Shown: positions 1-8,736 of the stretch, piece by piece | Layout: each line of letters starts with the position of its first letter | Numbering within the stretch: position 1 is the stretch's first letter | Assembly: GCF_014855515.1 (NCBI RefSeq) | Contig: NZ_JACYFK010000001.1 | Coordinates: forward strand, 992,001-1,056,000 | Direction of reading: 5' to 3' | From: Euzebyella marina | GTDB lineage: Bacteria > Bacteroidota > Bacteroidia > Flavobacteriales > Flavobacteriaceae | DNA: 64,000 nt | Position numbers and translations under genes: made by a program | The notes under the pieces: model-generated | The model's database searches: none | The model's input: the letters and a program-made list of their open reading frames with translations, nothing else | What the model was told of the DNA's origin: nothing

Positions 1-828
1 GATAGAACTACCTTCTCTGGTTTAGCAGCAGGTGATTACATTATCTTCATAGAAGATGCCAACGGTTGCGAATCGAATATTGCCGTTACGGTAGAACCTG
101 GTGTTAACCTTGGTGCTACGGTAGAACCAATATATGGTTGTAACGGTCAACTGCCCAATAACTATGTCAATATTACCCTAGATGATGAAAGTATTTCCGA
201 GGAGGTGTTATACGGCTTAGATACTACTGATCCAGCTCAAATGCAGTTGAACCCTTATTTCAGGGATATGACTCCAGGAAACCATTTCATTGCAATATCA
301 CATGAAAACGGTTGTATTACCACTCATAATTTTGTCATCGATGAATTCGAACCGCTGACCATAAGCTTGGTACAAAATAACATCAATGAAATTACAGCGG
401 TCGTTACCGGTGGTAGAGAAGATTACACCATTTATTTCGGAGATGTAGATAATGGTAGCGATAACACCTATTACATCAATCGAACCGACACCTATGAAGT
501 TCGTGTGGTTGATGCCAATGGTTGTGAGGTCTCAGCCAGTATATTTATGGAGTTTATTGACATTGAAATTCCTAATTTCTTCACCCCAAATGGAGATTCG
601 GAAAATCAATTTTGGAAACCTAGAAATGATGAAGGTTTCCCACAGATACTAACCATAATATTTGATCGTTATGGTAGAGAGGTGTACCGAATGGGTGCCG
701 GTGATCGTGGCTGGGACGGATTGTACCGCCAGAAGGAATTACCAACCGGAGATTACTGGTACGTTATTAAACTCAAAGGTGAAAACGATGACCGAGAGTT
801 TGTTGGACACTTTACCCTATATCGATAA
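1..828 (+). CDS. T9SS type B sorting (gliding motility-associated C-terminal) domain protein, 5' truncated
   Basis: The reading frame is open from base 1, so the start lies outside the window; 275 residues are visible. The last 90 or so residues form the gliding motility-associated C-terminal domain: IPNFFTPNGD, then FDRYGREVYR, WDG and LPTGDYWYVIKL. In this family the domain directs export through the type IX secretion system and attachment to the cell surface. Upstream of it lie short Cys-containing beta repeats (DANGCE, HENGC, DANGCEV), typical of long repetitive adhesin-like proteins. The next gene, 21 bases downstream, is a PorP/SprF protein, the usual partner of this class, so the two are probably one operon for a secreted adhesin and its outer membrane partner. 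The ligand and the full length cannot be seen. Confidence 0.9.
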   Translation, partial: DRTTFSGLAAGDYIIFIEDANGCESNIAVTVEPGVNLGATVEPIYGCNGQLPNNYVNITLDDESISEEVLYGLDTTDPAQMQLNPYFRDMTPGNHFIAISHENGCITTHNFVIDEFEPLTISLVQNNINEITAVVTGGREDYTIYFGDVDNGSDNTYYINRTDTYEVRVVDANGCEVSASIFMEFIDIEIPNFFTPNGDSENQFWKPRNDEGFPQILTIIFDRYGREVYRMGAGDRGWDGLYRQKELPTGDYWYVIKLKGENDDREFVGHFTLYR

Positions 829-849
829 AAATCTTAACCTAACTAGACC

Positions 850-1803
850 ATGCGCAAAATAATATGGACCATGTTGCTCTTCACGAGCGTCATAGCCGTT
901 AGAGCCCAAGAGCTTAACTCACCACAGCTCTCCCAATATTTGGCAGATAACCCTTTTGTTCTCTCGCCGGTATATGCTGGTATCGGTGATCATGTTAAAA
1001 TCAGGCTCAACGGCCTTACCCAGTGGGTCGGTATCAAAGATGCGCCCCAAACGCAATCGTTGGCGGCAGATATGCGCCTTGGCGAGAAATCAGGTATCGG
1101 AGTCTTTCTTTACAATGATAAAAATGGTTACACTAAACAACAAGGTGCCAGGGTATCGTTTGCCCATCACTTGACAATTGACCGCTATGATGACGAATTT
1201 CTATCATTTGGTCTATCGTACAACTTCAATCAATTCAGAATAGATGTCGATAAATTCATCGATGCCGATTTTGATCCCGGAGTTATCAATAACCGACAAA
1301 CAAGCAACCATAACTTTGATGTAGGCGCCATGTATCGCTACGGTAAGTTTTACCTAAGCGCCAACGCTTCTAACTTATTAGGCAAGGATCCGAATAATTT
1401 TACTTTTGATGTTGATGAGCCTAATGAATTAAGAAACTACTACGTTTATACCGGTTATCGATACAGAAAGAACAAAAACACCAATCTAGAAATTGAACCT
1501 TCCGTTTTGTTCAAAGTATTCGAAAGTGATGGTCGTTCAGAAACAGATTTAAACCTGAAATTCAGATGGTACGATTTCGAAGATTATTATTACGCAGGTG
1601 TCAACTACCGTTTTTTGAATGATCAAATCGGAAATCCTTTGTATATCGCTCCTTTCGCAGGGCTTAAGAAAAACAATTTTTACTTTGGCTATTCGTACCA
1701 AATAATTCTAAATGAAATTATTACCTATAGTACGGGTACCCATGTGGTGACCATCGGTGTAGATCTCTTCCAAGGTTTAAGTAACTGCCGTTGTACTTAT
1801 TAA
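850..1803 (+). CDS. PorP/SprF family type IX secretion system membrane protein
   Basis: A 317-residue protein with a cleavable signal peptide ending at about VRAQ (residue 20), followed by alternating beta strands of an outer membrane barrel and the family-typical opening QLSQYLADNPFVLSPVYAG. PorP/SprF paralogues are outer membrane proteins that help particular T9SS type B substrates reach the surface. The gene begins 21 bases after a type B substrate, the standard arrangement. It ends NCRCTY, without a classical aromatic-terminated final strand. This is more likely one of several paralogues than the core SprF/PorP, because it is paired with a single substrate gene. Confidence 0.92.
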   Translation: MRKIIWTMLLFTSVIAVRAQELNSPQLSQYLADNPFVLSPVYAGIGDHVKIRLNGLTQWVGIKDAPQTQSLAADMRLGEKSGIGVFLYNDKNGYTKQQGARVSFAHHLTIDRYDDEFLSFGLSYNFNQFRIDVDKFIDADFDPGVINNRQTSNHNFDVGAMYRYGKFYLSANASNLLGKDPNNFTFDVDEPNELRNYYVYTGYRYRKNKNTNLEIEPSVLFKVFESDGRSETDLNLKFRWYDFEDYYYAGVNYRFLNDQIGNPLYIAPFAGLKKNNFYFGYSYQIILNEIITYSTGTHVVTIGVDLFQGLSNCRCTY

Positions 1804-1857
1804 ATTCTAAAAACGTTGAAACAAAAATCCTACTACGAGCCTTTGATTAGTTTGATG

Positions 1858-1865
1858 TAATTTTG
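1858..1865 (+). promoter_or_regulatory. Bacteroidota -7 element upstream of folB
   Basis: TAATTTTG matches TAnnTTTG. It lies 17 bases before the proposed TTG start, which would give a very short leader. No clear -33 TTTG is seen at the expected distance. Confidence 0.45.
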
Positions 1866-1882
1866 CATAAAATTTGAAGGTC

Positions 1883-2245
1883 TTGGGAAAGGTTAAAGTT
1901 GAAAACATTCGTGTGTATGCGCACCATGGGTGTTTAAAAGAAGAAACTGCAATTGGCAGTGAATACCGGGTAGATATTTCTGTGGATGCCGATATTGCTA
2001 AAGCAGCCATTTCAGATCGCCTATCTGACACGGTCGATTATGTACATATCAACCACATTGTTAAAGAGGAAATGAAGATACCTTCAAAACTTCTTGAACA
2101 CGTAGGCCATCGCATCATTACACGAATTTTTAATGAAATTGCCATTGTTGATAAAGCACAAGTATGGGTTTCAAAAATAAATCCACCGATAGGTGGTGAT
2201 GTAGAAAAAGTTACGGTAGTGTTGAAGGAAAAAAGAAAGGATTAG
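1883..2245 (+). CDS. folB: Dihydroneopterin aldolase
   Basis: Converts 7,8-dihydroneopterin to 6-hydroxymethyl-7,8-dihydropterin plus glycolaldehyde in cytoplasmic folate synthesis. The 120-residue product starts MGKVKVENIRVYAHHG and carries the family motif HHGCLKEE near residue 15, a central SDTVDYVHI segment, and KINPPIGGDVEKV near the end, as expected for FolB. I place the start at the TTG at 1883, because homologues usually begin MGK. An in-frame TTG at 1874 would add three residues. An AAGG at 1877-1880 is close upstream. Length fits the family (about 120 residues). It precedes tRNA-Cys on the same strand. Confidence 0.93.
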   Translation: MGKVKVENIRVYAHHGCLKEETAIGSEYRVDISVDADIAKAAISDRLSDTVDYVHINHIVKEEMKIPSKLLEHVGHRIITRIFNEIAIVDKAQVWVSKINPPIGGDVEKVTVVLKEKRKD

Positions 2246-2269
2246 TTTTCCATTATAAAAGAAACGAAT

Positions 2270-2277
2270 TACCTTTG
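2270..2277 (+). promoter_or_regulatory. -7 element of the tRNA-Cys promoter
   Basis: TACCTTTG matches TAnnTTTG. It ends 11 bases before the tRNA, the distance expected for initiation just before the mature 5' end. A TTTT run at 2246-2249 could be a weak -33 box. Confidence 0.5.
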
Positions 2278-2288
2278 CGCTTGCAAAT

Positions 2289-2359
2289 GGCATCGTGGCC
2301 GAGTGGCTAGGCACAGCTCTGCAAAAGCTTGTACAGCGGTTCGAATCCGCTCGATGCCT
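2289..2359 (+). tRNA. tRNA-Cys (GCA)
   Basis: A complete cloverleaf: 7-bp acceptor stem GGCATCG/CGATGCC with unpaired U73 (a cysteine identity base), D arm GCC/GGC, anticodon loop CTGCAAA with GCA at 2321-2323, and a T arm with TTCGAAT in the loop. CCA is not encoded. The anticodon stem has one C-T mismatch at its outer pair. Confidence 0.96.
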
Positions 2360-2360
2360 C

Positions 2361-2404
2361 AAAAAAACCCTTAAAGCTTTTATGTTTTGAGGGTTTTATT
2401 TTTT
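2361..2404 (+). terminator. Intrinsic terminator after tRNA-Cys
   Basis: An inverted repeat of AAAACCCTTAAA with TTTTGAGGGTTTT (one wobble pair), followed by a T-rich run. It lies directly behind the tRNA. Because it is A-rich on the left it may also act for the convergent exporter gene. Confidence 0.7.
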
Positions 2405-2419
2405 ACGAGCTTTCCCTCT

Positions 2420-3097
2420 TTAATTGAAGTGGCCCAGTTCAATTCGCTCAATACCCTCTTCGATATTAAATTGATCCTTAGGTAAAAATCCTTTTACTAT
2501 AAGAACAATACCGCATATCATCAACACAACTCCGAGACCTCTTTTTACCCAATGTATTCGCTCGATGGTAAGCTTTCTTTTCAGTTGTTTGGCCAGTAAT
2601 ATTTTAAAGAGATCCATTAAGAAGTAAGCACCCAGCATACTGGCAAAAAATACGAACAAACGATTGGGCTCATTATCAAGACTAGGGCCAACGACTATTA
2701 AAACACCCAACCAGAAAATAAGTACCCCGATATTTATGAAATTCAATAAGAACCCCTTTACGAACAAACCAAGATAGCTTCGTTTACTTGCCTTTATCTT
2801 CTCTTTAATCTTCTCTTTAGGTCTTTTAAAAAAAGTAGTAATCCCATAAACCAGAAGAATAGCGCCACCAAAAACGTAAAGGCCTGGTTGATTACTTAAG
2901 TTTTCCAATAATTGAAAACTACTGAAATAGGCTATGCCCAAAAAAACGATATCTGCAAGTATAACCCCAAAATCGAAGCAGAGTGCTGCTCTAAAGCCCC
3001 TTATAGCACTTGTCTCTAAAAGAACAAAGAAAACAGGGCCAATCATAAAGCTTAGCAAAAAGCCCAATGGTACGGCTGCCTGTACGTCTTCGATCAT
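2420..3097 (-). CDS. LysE family translocator
   Basis: A 225-residue integral membrane protein with about six hydrophobic helices. The N-terminal segment PLGFLLSFMIGPVFFVLLET matches the conserved GPxF signature of the LysE/RhtB exporters. These export amino acids or other small solutes from the cytoplasm using the proton gradient; the substrate here cannot be read from sequence. A basic loop (residues about 93-108, KRPKEKIKEKIKASKRS) sits between helices 3 and 4, and the C-terminal tail is charged and cytoplasmic. It is transcribed alone, converging on the tRNA-Cys terminator. Confidence 0.88.
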   Translation of the reverse strand: MIEDVQAAVPLGFLLSFMIGPVFFVLLETSAIRGFRAALCFDFGVILADIVFLGIAYFSSFQLLENLSNQPGLYVFGGAILLVYGITTFFKRPKEKIKEKIKASKRSYLGLFVKGFLLNFINIGVLIFWLGVLIVVGPSLDNEPNRLFVFFASMLGAYFLMDLFKILLAKQLKRKLTIERIHWVKRGLGVVLMICGIVLIVKGFLPKDQFNIEEGIERIELGHFN

Positions 3098-3207
3098 TAG
3101 TTCTTTATTTAATTATATACTACATCGTTCTTCAGGTACTATTAAAGACCTGATGATAGAATGCAAATTAATAAACTGGTTTTGGTTGATAAAAAGGAAA
3201 CTAGAAA

Positions 3208-3888
3208 TTACATACGGGTTACCGTACCTCCAAATACTGTTTTTTCATCCATTTTCGCGGGGTCTCCATAAACCAAGACCTCACCGCCGGCCTTCACCGT
3301 TGCCTTCACATAATCAGATGCATAAATCTCTGCTCTTGATCCAGCGTTCACATTAACGGTCGAAAATTTCGTTTTTAACTCTTTGCCCTCGTAAACCCCA
3401 CCGGTATTAATGGCCACATCTTGCAAATCTGAAGAACCGGTTGTCGCAATTACACCACCGGTGACGGTTTTAATCAACAGCTGTTCTACCTGTGCATTTA
3501 TTTGTAATTCGCCACCTTCTTGAGCCTTCAGTTCAAGAACATCTTGCTGTATGGTGTGGTCCGCAGCTATTCTGGCGTCTTCATTCACATCAATGATTAC
3601 CAGTTTTTCGGTATAATAAAGATCTACAAAAGTACGATAGCCACTGAAAATCTTATTAATCTGCATTCTAATTTTAAGAACGCCATCATTGTTTACGATT
3701 GCTACCTTTTGAATATTCTCACCGGTTATAACGGCCTTATTCTCATTTGATTTTATCAATTTTACAGAGATGCCATCAAAAGCCTTGACCTCCGTAAATC
3801 TGGTCAGCTCTTGGGTTATCTTACTATCTTGGGCATTGACCCAAGTAATTAACAATAAACCAACGGTAAGTAAAACGAACTGTTTCAT
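3208..3888 (-). CDS. Head GIN domain (DUF2807) protein, secreted
   Basis: A 226-residue protein with a signal peptide cleaved after about WVNAQ (residue 20). The body matches the putative auto-transporter adhesin, head GIN domain: FTEVKAFDGISVKLIKS near the start, then repeated short beta strands (IAADHTIQQ, LKAQEGGELQINAQ, VNAGSRAEIYA, VKAGGEVLVYGDP) forming a right-handed beta helix. Such proteins are periplasmic or outer membrane exposed and common in Bacteroidota; no biochemical role is established. It lies between RNase R and a LysE exporter on the same strand with gaps over 50 bases, so it is probably its own unit. Confidence 0.85.
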   Translation of the reverse strand: MKQFVLLTVGLLLITWVNAQDSKITQELTRFTEVKAFDGISVKLIKSNENKAVITGENIQKVAIVNNDGVLKIRMQINKIFSGYRTFVDLYYTEKLVIIDVNEDARIAADHTIQQDVLELKAQEGGELQINAQVEQLLIKTVTGGVIATTGSSDLQDVAINTGGVYEGKELKTKFSTVNVNAGSRAEIYASDYVKATVKAGGEVLVYGDPAKMDEKTVFGGTVTRM

Positions 3889-3944
3889 GATGTTTTTAAG
3901 GTTGATTTGTTATTAAATAAACAAAATCTATTCCAAAAAGAAAC

Positions 3945-6140
3945 CTATTCACCGTACTTTCCCAGCAATGAGAAATCAAGATGACGTTTAATCAAATCAG
4001 TGTCTTTGACCATGACAACAACTTCGTCACCTAATTGATAGGTTTTTTTGGTACGTTCACCAACAATTGCGTATTCTCGTTCATCAAAGATATAATAATC
4101 GCCCTTTATATCACTTATTCTCACCATACCTTCGCATTTGTTCTCTATAATCTCGACATAAATACCCCATTCGGTAACTCCGCTGATAACCCCAACAAAT
4201 TCTTGATCTTGATGGTCTTGCATGAACTTAATCTGCATGTATTTGATGGAATCTCGTTCGGCACTAGAAGCCAGATACTCCATATCGGAAGAATGCTTGC
4301 ATTTTTGTTCATATACCTCCGCTTTGGCAGAATCACCTCCATCTAAATAATGTTGTAATAGACGATGTACCATCACATCAGGGTACCTACGTATCGGTGA
4401 TGTAAAGTGGGTATAGTAATCAAAGGCCAAACCGTAATGGCCGATATTATCGGTAGTGTAAATAGCCTTGCTCATACTTCTAATGGCAAGGGTATCTACT
4501 AAGTTCTGCTCTTTACGACCCTTTACATCTTCGAGAAGCTGGTTTAGAGAAGCGCTAATCGATTTTTTACTTTGAAAGTTTATCTTATGGCCAAACCTTG
4601 AGATAATACCATTAAGGGCCATTAATTTATCTTCATCGGGATTATCATGAACCCTGTATACAAATGTTTTTATCGGTTTTTGTTTTCCAATATACTCAGC
4701 CACTTTTCTATTGGCCAATAACATGAACTCCTCAATAAGCTTATTCGCATCTTTCGACTCTTTAAAATAAACGCCCACAGGTTCGCTTGCTTCGTTCAGA
4801 TTAAATCGAACCTCAACCTTATCAAAAGATATAGCCCCTCTTTGCATACGCCTATCTCTCATTATTTTGGCCAAACGATCCATCTCTAACGTTGCCTTTA
4901 CGATGTTCTCTGAAACGGAATAAGCCTTATCATCCCTTATAGAAATGTCTTTTGGAATATCTCCTTTTCCAGTTTCGATAATATGCTGGGCTTCCTCATA
5001 AGCAAAACGTTCGTTTGAATTAATAACAGTTCTACCGAACCACTGATTTTTGATTCCAGCATTCGCGTCTATCTCAAAAATTGCTGAGAAAGTATATTTT
5101 TCTTCATTAGGTCGTAAAGAGCAAGCATTGTTCGATAATACTTCGGGCAACATAGGTACCACTCTATCTACTAAATACACCGAGGTAGCTCTTTCATAGG
5201 CTTCATCATCTAGAACCGTATCTTGTAACAAGTAATGAGAAACATCGGCAATATGAATGCCTATTTCGTAATTACCGTTCTCTAACAGTTCAAAAGAAAG
5301 GGCATCATCAAAATCTTTGGCATCTTTAGGGTCTATCGTGAAAGTCAGCACATCACGCATATCCCTTCTTTTAGCGATTTCCTCTTCTTTTATAGAGGTA
5401 TCAAGAGTATCGGCAAAGCGCTGTACTTCCGTAGGAAATTCATAAGGAAGGCCATATTCGGCCAAAATTGCGTGTATCTCTGTATTATGTTCACCTGGTT
5501 TTCCTAAAACCTCGGTTACCGAGGCTATGGGCGAATCTGCATCATCGGGCCAGTCTTCAAGCTTCACAACAACTTTATCTCCATCTTCTGCGGTATTCTC
5601 TTTACCCTTGGGAATAAAAAAGTCGGTATACATTCTAAAGTCGGTAGGTCTGACAAAACTGAAAGTCTTCTGTCTTTCCATAATACCGACAAACTCTGTC
5701 TTTTTTCTCTCAACTACCTTGGTTATCTCACCTTCGAGTTTTTTTCCTTTTCTTTTAGGGTAAATATAAATCTCAACGGTATCGCCGTGAAAGGCCCTTT
5801 TCAATTTATTGAAAGGTACGAACACATCGTCATCAAAACCTTCTACGATGATGTAAGCATTGCCCCGACCCGTTAAATCAACAACTCCGGTATGGTACGT
5901 TTTGGTAACGGTCGCTACTTTATAACGCCCTCTTTCTTCTTCAATAATACGTTTACTTTGTTTTAATTGCCCCAGTCTTTTGATCAATTGGTTTCTATCT
6001 TGGGTATTGTCTAACCCCAACTGAGACGCAATCTGTTTATAGTTAAAAGTTTTTTTCGGATTTTTTTCAAGTACCGTGAAGATTCCTTTTGTAATCTCGT
6101 TCTTTCTATGGTTTCTTGCTTTCTTCTTCTTTTTCGACAT
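3945..6140 (-). CDS. rnr: Ribonuclease R
   Basis: A 731-residue processive 3'-to-5' exoribonuclease that degrades structured RNA in the cytoplasm. Domains in order: N-terminal winged-helix region (residues about 1-70), two cold-shock OB folds (about 70-230), the RNB catalytic domain (about 250-590) with the Asp cluster in IDPKDAKDFDDALSF, the signature HYGLAFDYYTHFTSPIRRYPD, and a C-terminal S1 domain (about 640-725, QEFVGVISGVTEWGIYVEI). Basic residues cluster at the start (MSKKKKKARNHRK). Length matches the family. It diverges from rpiB across a 648-base intergenic region. Confidence 0.97.
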   Translation of the reverse strand: MSKKKKKARNHRKNEITKGIFTVLEKNPKKTFNYKQIASQLGLDNTQDRNQLIKRLGQLKQSKRIIEEERGRYKVATVTKTYHTGVVDLTGRGNAYIIVEGFDDDVFVPFNKLKRAFHGDTVEIYIYPKRKGKKLEGEITKVVERKKTEFVGIMERQKTFSFVRPTDFRMYTDFFIPKGKENTAEDGDKVVVKLEDWPDDADSPIASVTEVLGKPGEHNTEIHAILAEYGLPYEFPTEVQRFADTLDTSIKEEEIAKRRDMRDVLTFTIDPKDAKDFDDALSFELLENGNYEIGIHIADVSHYLLQDTVLDDEAYERATSVYLVDRVVPMLPEVLSNNACSLRPNEEKYTFSAIFEIDANAGIKNQWFGRTVINSNERFAYEEAQHIIETGKGDIPKDISIRDDKAYSVSENIVKATLEMDRLAKIMRDRRMQRGAISFDKVEVRFNLNEASEPVGVYFKESKDANKLIEEFMLLANRKVAEYIGKQKPIKTFVYRVHDNPDEDKLMALNGIISRFGHKINFQSKKSISASLNQLLEDVKGRKEQNLVDTLAIRSMSKAIYTTDNIGHYGLAFDYYTHFTSPIRRYPDVMVHRLLQHYLDGGDSAKAEVYEQKCKHSSDMEYLASSAERDSIKYMQIKFMQDHQDQEFVGVISGVTEWGIYVEIIENKCEGMVRISDIKGDYYIFDEREYAIVGERTKKTYQLGDEVVVMVKDTDLIKRHLDFSLLGKYGE

Positions 6141-6788
6141 TAAGTACTTTTCTTATATAAGTGAAAATTACAAATTATAATTCATTGGCCTAGATCAAAG
6201 CGCTTATCATCTTTAAGTAAACGTTATCAACACATATATTCATATTAACTTTTTTCTTTTTTAAATTTTAAATAGAAATGGTACTTATGATAGGGTGTTA
6301 ATAGTGATGAAAAGATTTATTGAAAAAACTTGCTTTGAAACGATGATAAAAGTTGTTCACATTTTTTTAACTTTTAATATCTCAGAAAATCAGGCATTTA
6401 AAATCTTTATAAAAGATGGTTTATAACAAGTATGAACATGAATTTTTTGAAAACTCATTGTAAACTTACTGTTAATTTCAAAAGGATTAGTCTTGAAATA
6501 ACGCTGTAAAATTCGAACAAAATAATTTGCGGAGTAATCGGTAAGTTTTGTAAGGCACTTTTAGCTGGTAAAAACAAAATTTAAGATCTAATTGTTTTTG
6601 ATAGGTTATTAACAATTAATCCACCTTGTGCATGATACAAATAAACAACCTTCTATAGACCTCTTAAAACAATTGTTGTAAACAGTTACTATTTTGTGGT
6701 GTAGCCTTTCTATTTCATACCTTTGTGAAGCTCGGTGTTATCTACTTGGCAAACAGTTTTAAGTATAGCTTCATAATTTACGCAACAC
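6141..6788. other. 648-base AT-rich intergenic region between divergent rnr and rpiB
   Basis: No convincing gene. It holds several 9-mers close to the DnaA box (TTATCAACA at 6224, TTGTTCACA at 6353, TTATTAACA at 6606), long A/T runs at 6248-6275, and the rpiB promoter at its right end. The length is unusual for this gene-dense window. It could be a long regulatory region or a replication origin; see findings. Confidence 0.5.
6693..6725 (+). promoter_or_regulatory. Promoter of rpiB
   Basis: TACCTTTG at 6718-6725 matches the -7 consensus TAnnTTTG. TTTG at 6693-6696 is a possible -33 box with a 21-base spacer, slightly longer than the usual 19. The leader would be about 55 bases. Confidence 0.5.
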
Positions 6789-7220
6789 ATGAAAATTTCT
6801 ATAGGTAACGATCACGCAGGAACGGAATATAAATTGGCCATTGTAGGGTTGTTAAAATCAATGGATATAGAAGTTCAAAATTACGGTACCGATGGTTCTG
6901 ATAGTGTCGACTATCCTGATTTTGTTCATCCGGTAGCAGAAGATGTTGAATTAGGAAACGCCGATTTTGGAATTATTGTATGCGGTAGTGGCAACGGTGC
7001 TTCAATGACGGCCAATAAACATCAAAAGGTGCGATGTGCCCTTTGTTGGACCAAAGAAATCGTGGAATTAGGAAGGGAACACAATGATGCTAATATTTTA
7101 AGTCTTCCTGCTAGGTTTATTTCATTGCCCCAGGCGCTTGAAATGGTCAAAACTTTTCTAAATACCGAATTTGCAGGTGGTAGGCACGAACGCAGAATAG
7201 AAAAGATACCTTGTTCATAA
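6789..7220 (+). CDS. rpiB: Ribose 5-phosphate isomerase B
   Basis: Interconverts ribulose 5-phosphate and ribose 5-phosphate in the pentose phosphate pathway. The 143-residue protein is a RpiB/LacAB fold: MKISIGNDHAG at the N terminus with the substrate-binding Asp8-His9, the catalytic Cys65 in VCGSGNGASM, and the conserved HNDANILSLPAR segment near residue 97. Length equals the usual 140-150 residues. It is preceded by a good -7 element and followed about 100 bases later by a CDF exporter. Confidence 0.96.
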   Translation: MKISIGNDHAGTEYKLAIVGLLKSMDIEVQNYGTDGSDSVDYPDFVHPVAEDVELGNADFGIIVCGSGNGASMTANKHQKVRCALCWTKEIVELGREHNDANILSLPARFISLPQALEMVKTFLNTEFAGGRHERRIEKIPCS

Positions 7221-7323
7221 AGGCCTTTATCTTTTAAGATAGTTATCAGTTATATTTATACAATCGATTATTATTAATCGAGTGCCCTCCCTTTGAACTA
7301 TATTACCAATTCGTATAACTATT

Positions 7324-8238
7324 ATGGGCCATTCACATCATAACCATTCTCATTCACATTCTGAGTTGAGTGGCAGAAATCTAGTGATTTCAATACTACT
7401 CAATATTGTTATTACCATTTCACAAGTCATCGGAGGTATAATTTCCGGTAGTTTATCGCTTCTTTCAGATGCCCTTCACAATTTTAGTGATGTTCTCTCT
7501 TTGGTTGTAAGTTTTATTGCTAATCGTCTTTCAAAGAAAAAGGCATCTACCAGTAAAACTTTTGGTTATAAAAGAGCTGAGATAATAGCTGCTTTTGTAA
7601 ATGCGGCAACTCTTGTGATAGTTTCCCTTATTTTAATTAAAGAAGCCGCAGAGCGCTTTTTACAACCACAAGAAATAGAATCCAACCTTGTTATCTGGCT
7701 GGCACTTTTAGGAATTATAGCTAACGGATTCAGCGTTTTTCTATTGAAGAAAGATGCCGATAACAATATGAATATGAAGTCGGCTTATTTACATCTATTA
7801 ACTGATATGATGGCTTCCGTTGCGGTACTGGTCGGGGGTATATTGATGAAATTTTACCAAATCTATTGGGTAGACGCGGTTCTTACCTTTGCCATAGCTA
7901 TTTATCTTATTTATATGGGATATGATTTACTAAAGGAATCTACCAAGGTTCTCATGTTATTTACCCCAAACACTTTGAAAGTACAAGAGATTGTATCGAC
8001 AATTTCTAAGATAGCATCCGTGAAGAATGTTCATCACGTACATATATGGCAGTTAAACGAGAACGAAATACACTTTGAAGCCCATATTGACTTCAATGAA
8101 GATATTCGGCTTTCAGAATTTGATAAGATTTTAGATCAAATAGAAGAAGAGCTGCACCATACATACGGAATCAACCATGTGAATATTCAACCAGAATATG
8201 GCAAGCGTGACAGTAAACATATAATAGTTCAAGATTAG
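7324..8238 (+). CDS. Cation diffusion facilitator (CzcD/ZitB-like) metal exporter
   Basis: A 304-residue inner membrane antiporter of the CDF family, which exports Zn2+, Co2+ or similar ions in exchange for protons. It opens with a His-rich metal-binding stretch (HSHHNHSHSHSE, residues 3-14). Six transmembrane helices follow, with the metal site residues in DALHNFSD (helix 2) and HLLTD (helix 5). The cytoplasmic C-terminal domain (about 210-295) holds VHHVHIWQLNENEIHFEAHI, typical of the family dimerisation domain. Stop and next start are directly joined (TAG then ATG), so it is translationally linked to the acetyltransferase behind it. Confidence 0.95.
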   Translation: MGHSHHNHSHSHSELSGRNLVISILLNIVITISQVIGGIISGSLSLLSDALHNFSDVLSLVVSFIANRLSKKKASTSKTFGYKRAEIIAAFVNAATLVIVSLILIKEAAERFLQPQEIESNLVIWLALLGIIANGFSVFLLKKDADNNMNMKSAYLHLLTDMMASVAVLVGGILMKFYQIYWVDAVLTFAIAIYLIYMGYDLLKESTKVLMLFTPNTLKVQEIVSTISKIASVKNVHHVHIWQLNENEIHFEAHIDFNEDIRLSEFDKILDQIEEELHHTYGINHVNIQPEYGKRDSKHIIVQD

Positions 8239-8685
8239 ATGATTTTGATTGAGGTCAAGCCTTTTTTAGACCTAGGCTTAGAAGAACTGCATGAAATATT
8301 AAGATTGCGAAGTGAAATTTTTGTGGTCGAACAGGATTGTGTCTACCAAGATATAGATGGCAAAGATGAAAGGGCACTACATGTGATCGGAAGAAAAAAT
8401 GGTGAAATTGTAGCCTACACACGTTTATTTAGAGCGGGTGATTATTTTGACGAAGCGTCTTTCGGACGGGTAGCTGTCAAAAAGTCGGAACGAAAATATG
8501 GCTACGGAAGACAAATAGTTGGCGCCTCTATAGATGCTATTCGAGACCATTTCTATGAAACGAAAATCAAGGTTTCTGCCCAACTATATCTTGAAAGATT
8601 TTATCACTCTTTTGGGTTTAACCAAGTCGGGGAAGGCTATTTAGAAGATGGAATACCCCATATTTCAATGGTGCTCAACAAGTAA
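8239..8685 (+). CDS. GNAT family N-acetyltransferase (ElaA-like)
   Basis: A 148-residue acetyltransferase. The ElaA-type opening is recognisable: LHEILRLRSEIFVVEQDCVYQD near residue 14, then GKDERALHVIG. The acetyl-CoA loop is represented by FGRVAVKKSERKYGYGRQIV (about 75-94) and the C-terminal FYHSFGFNQVGEGYLEDGIPHISM is typical. The acceptor is unknown. It starts immediately after the CDF stop codon, so the two form an operon, and a terminator overlaps its stop codon. Confidence 0.9.
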   Translation: MILIEVKPFLDLGLEELHEILRLRSEIFVVEQDCVYQDIDGKDERALHVIGRKNGEIVAYTRLFRAGDYFDEASFGRVAVKKSERKYGYGRQIVGASIDAIRDHFYETKIKVSAQLYLERFYHSFGFNQVGEGYLEDGIPHISMVLNK

Positions 8686-8708
8686 AGGCCGCATTTGCAG
8701 CCTTTTGT
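8684..8708 (+). terminator. Intrinsic terminator of the CDF/GNAT operon
   Basis: The hairpin AAAGGC-c-GCA/TGC-a-GCCTTT begins inside the stop codon and is followed by TTTTGTAT. It separates this operon from the convergent gene at 8737. Confidence 0.65.
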
Positions 8709-8736
8709 ATAGAATTGAATTTTAGAGAATTATCCT

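Noticed and set aside
6307-6426. 39-codon plus-strand frame in the rnr-rpiB gap
   Set aside because: It is of the length expected by chance in AT-rich DNA and has no ribosome-binding site or hydrophobic pattern.
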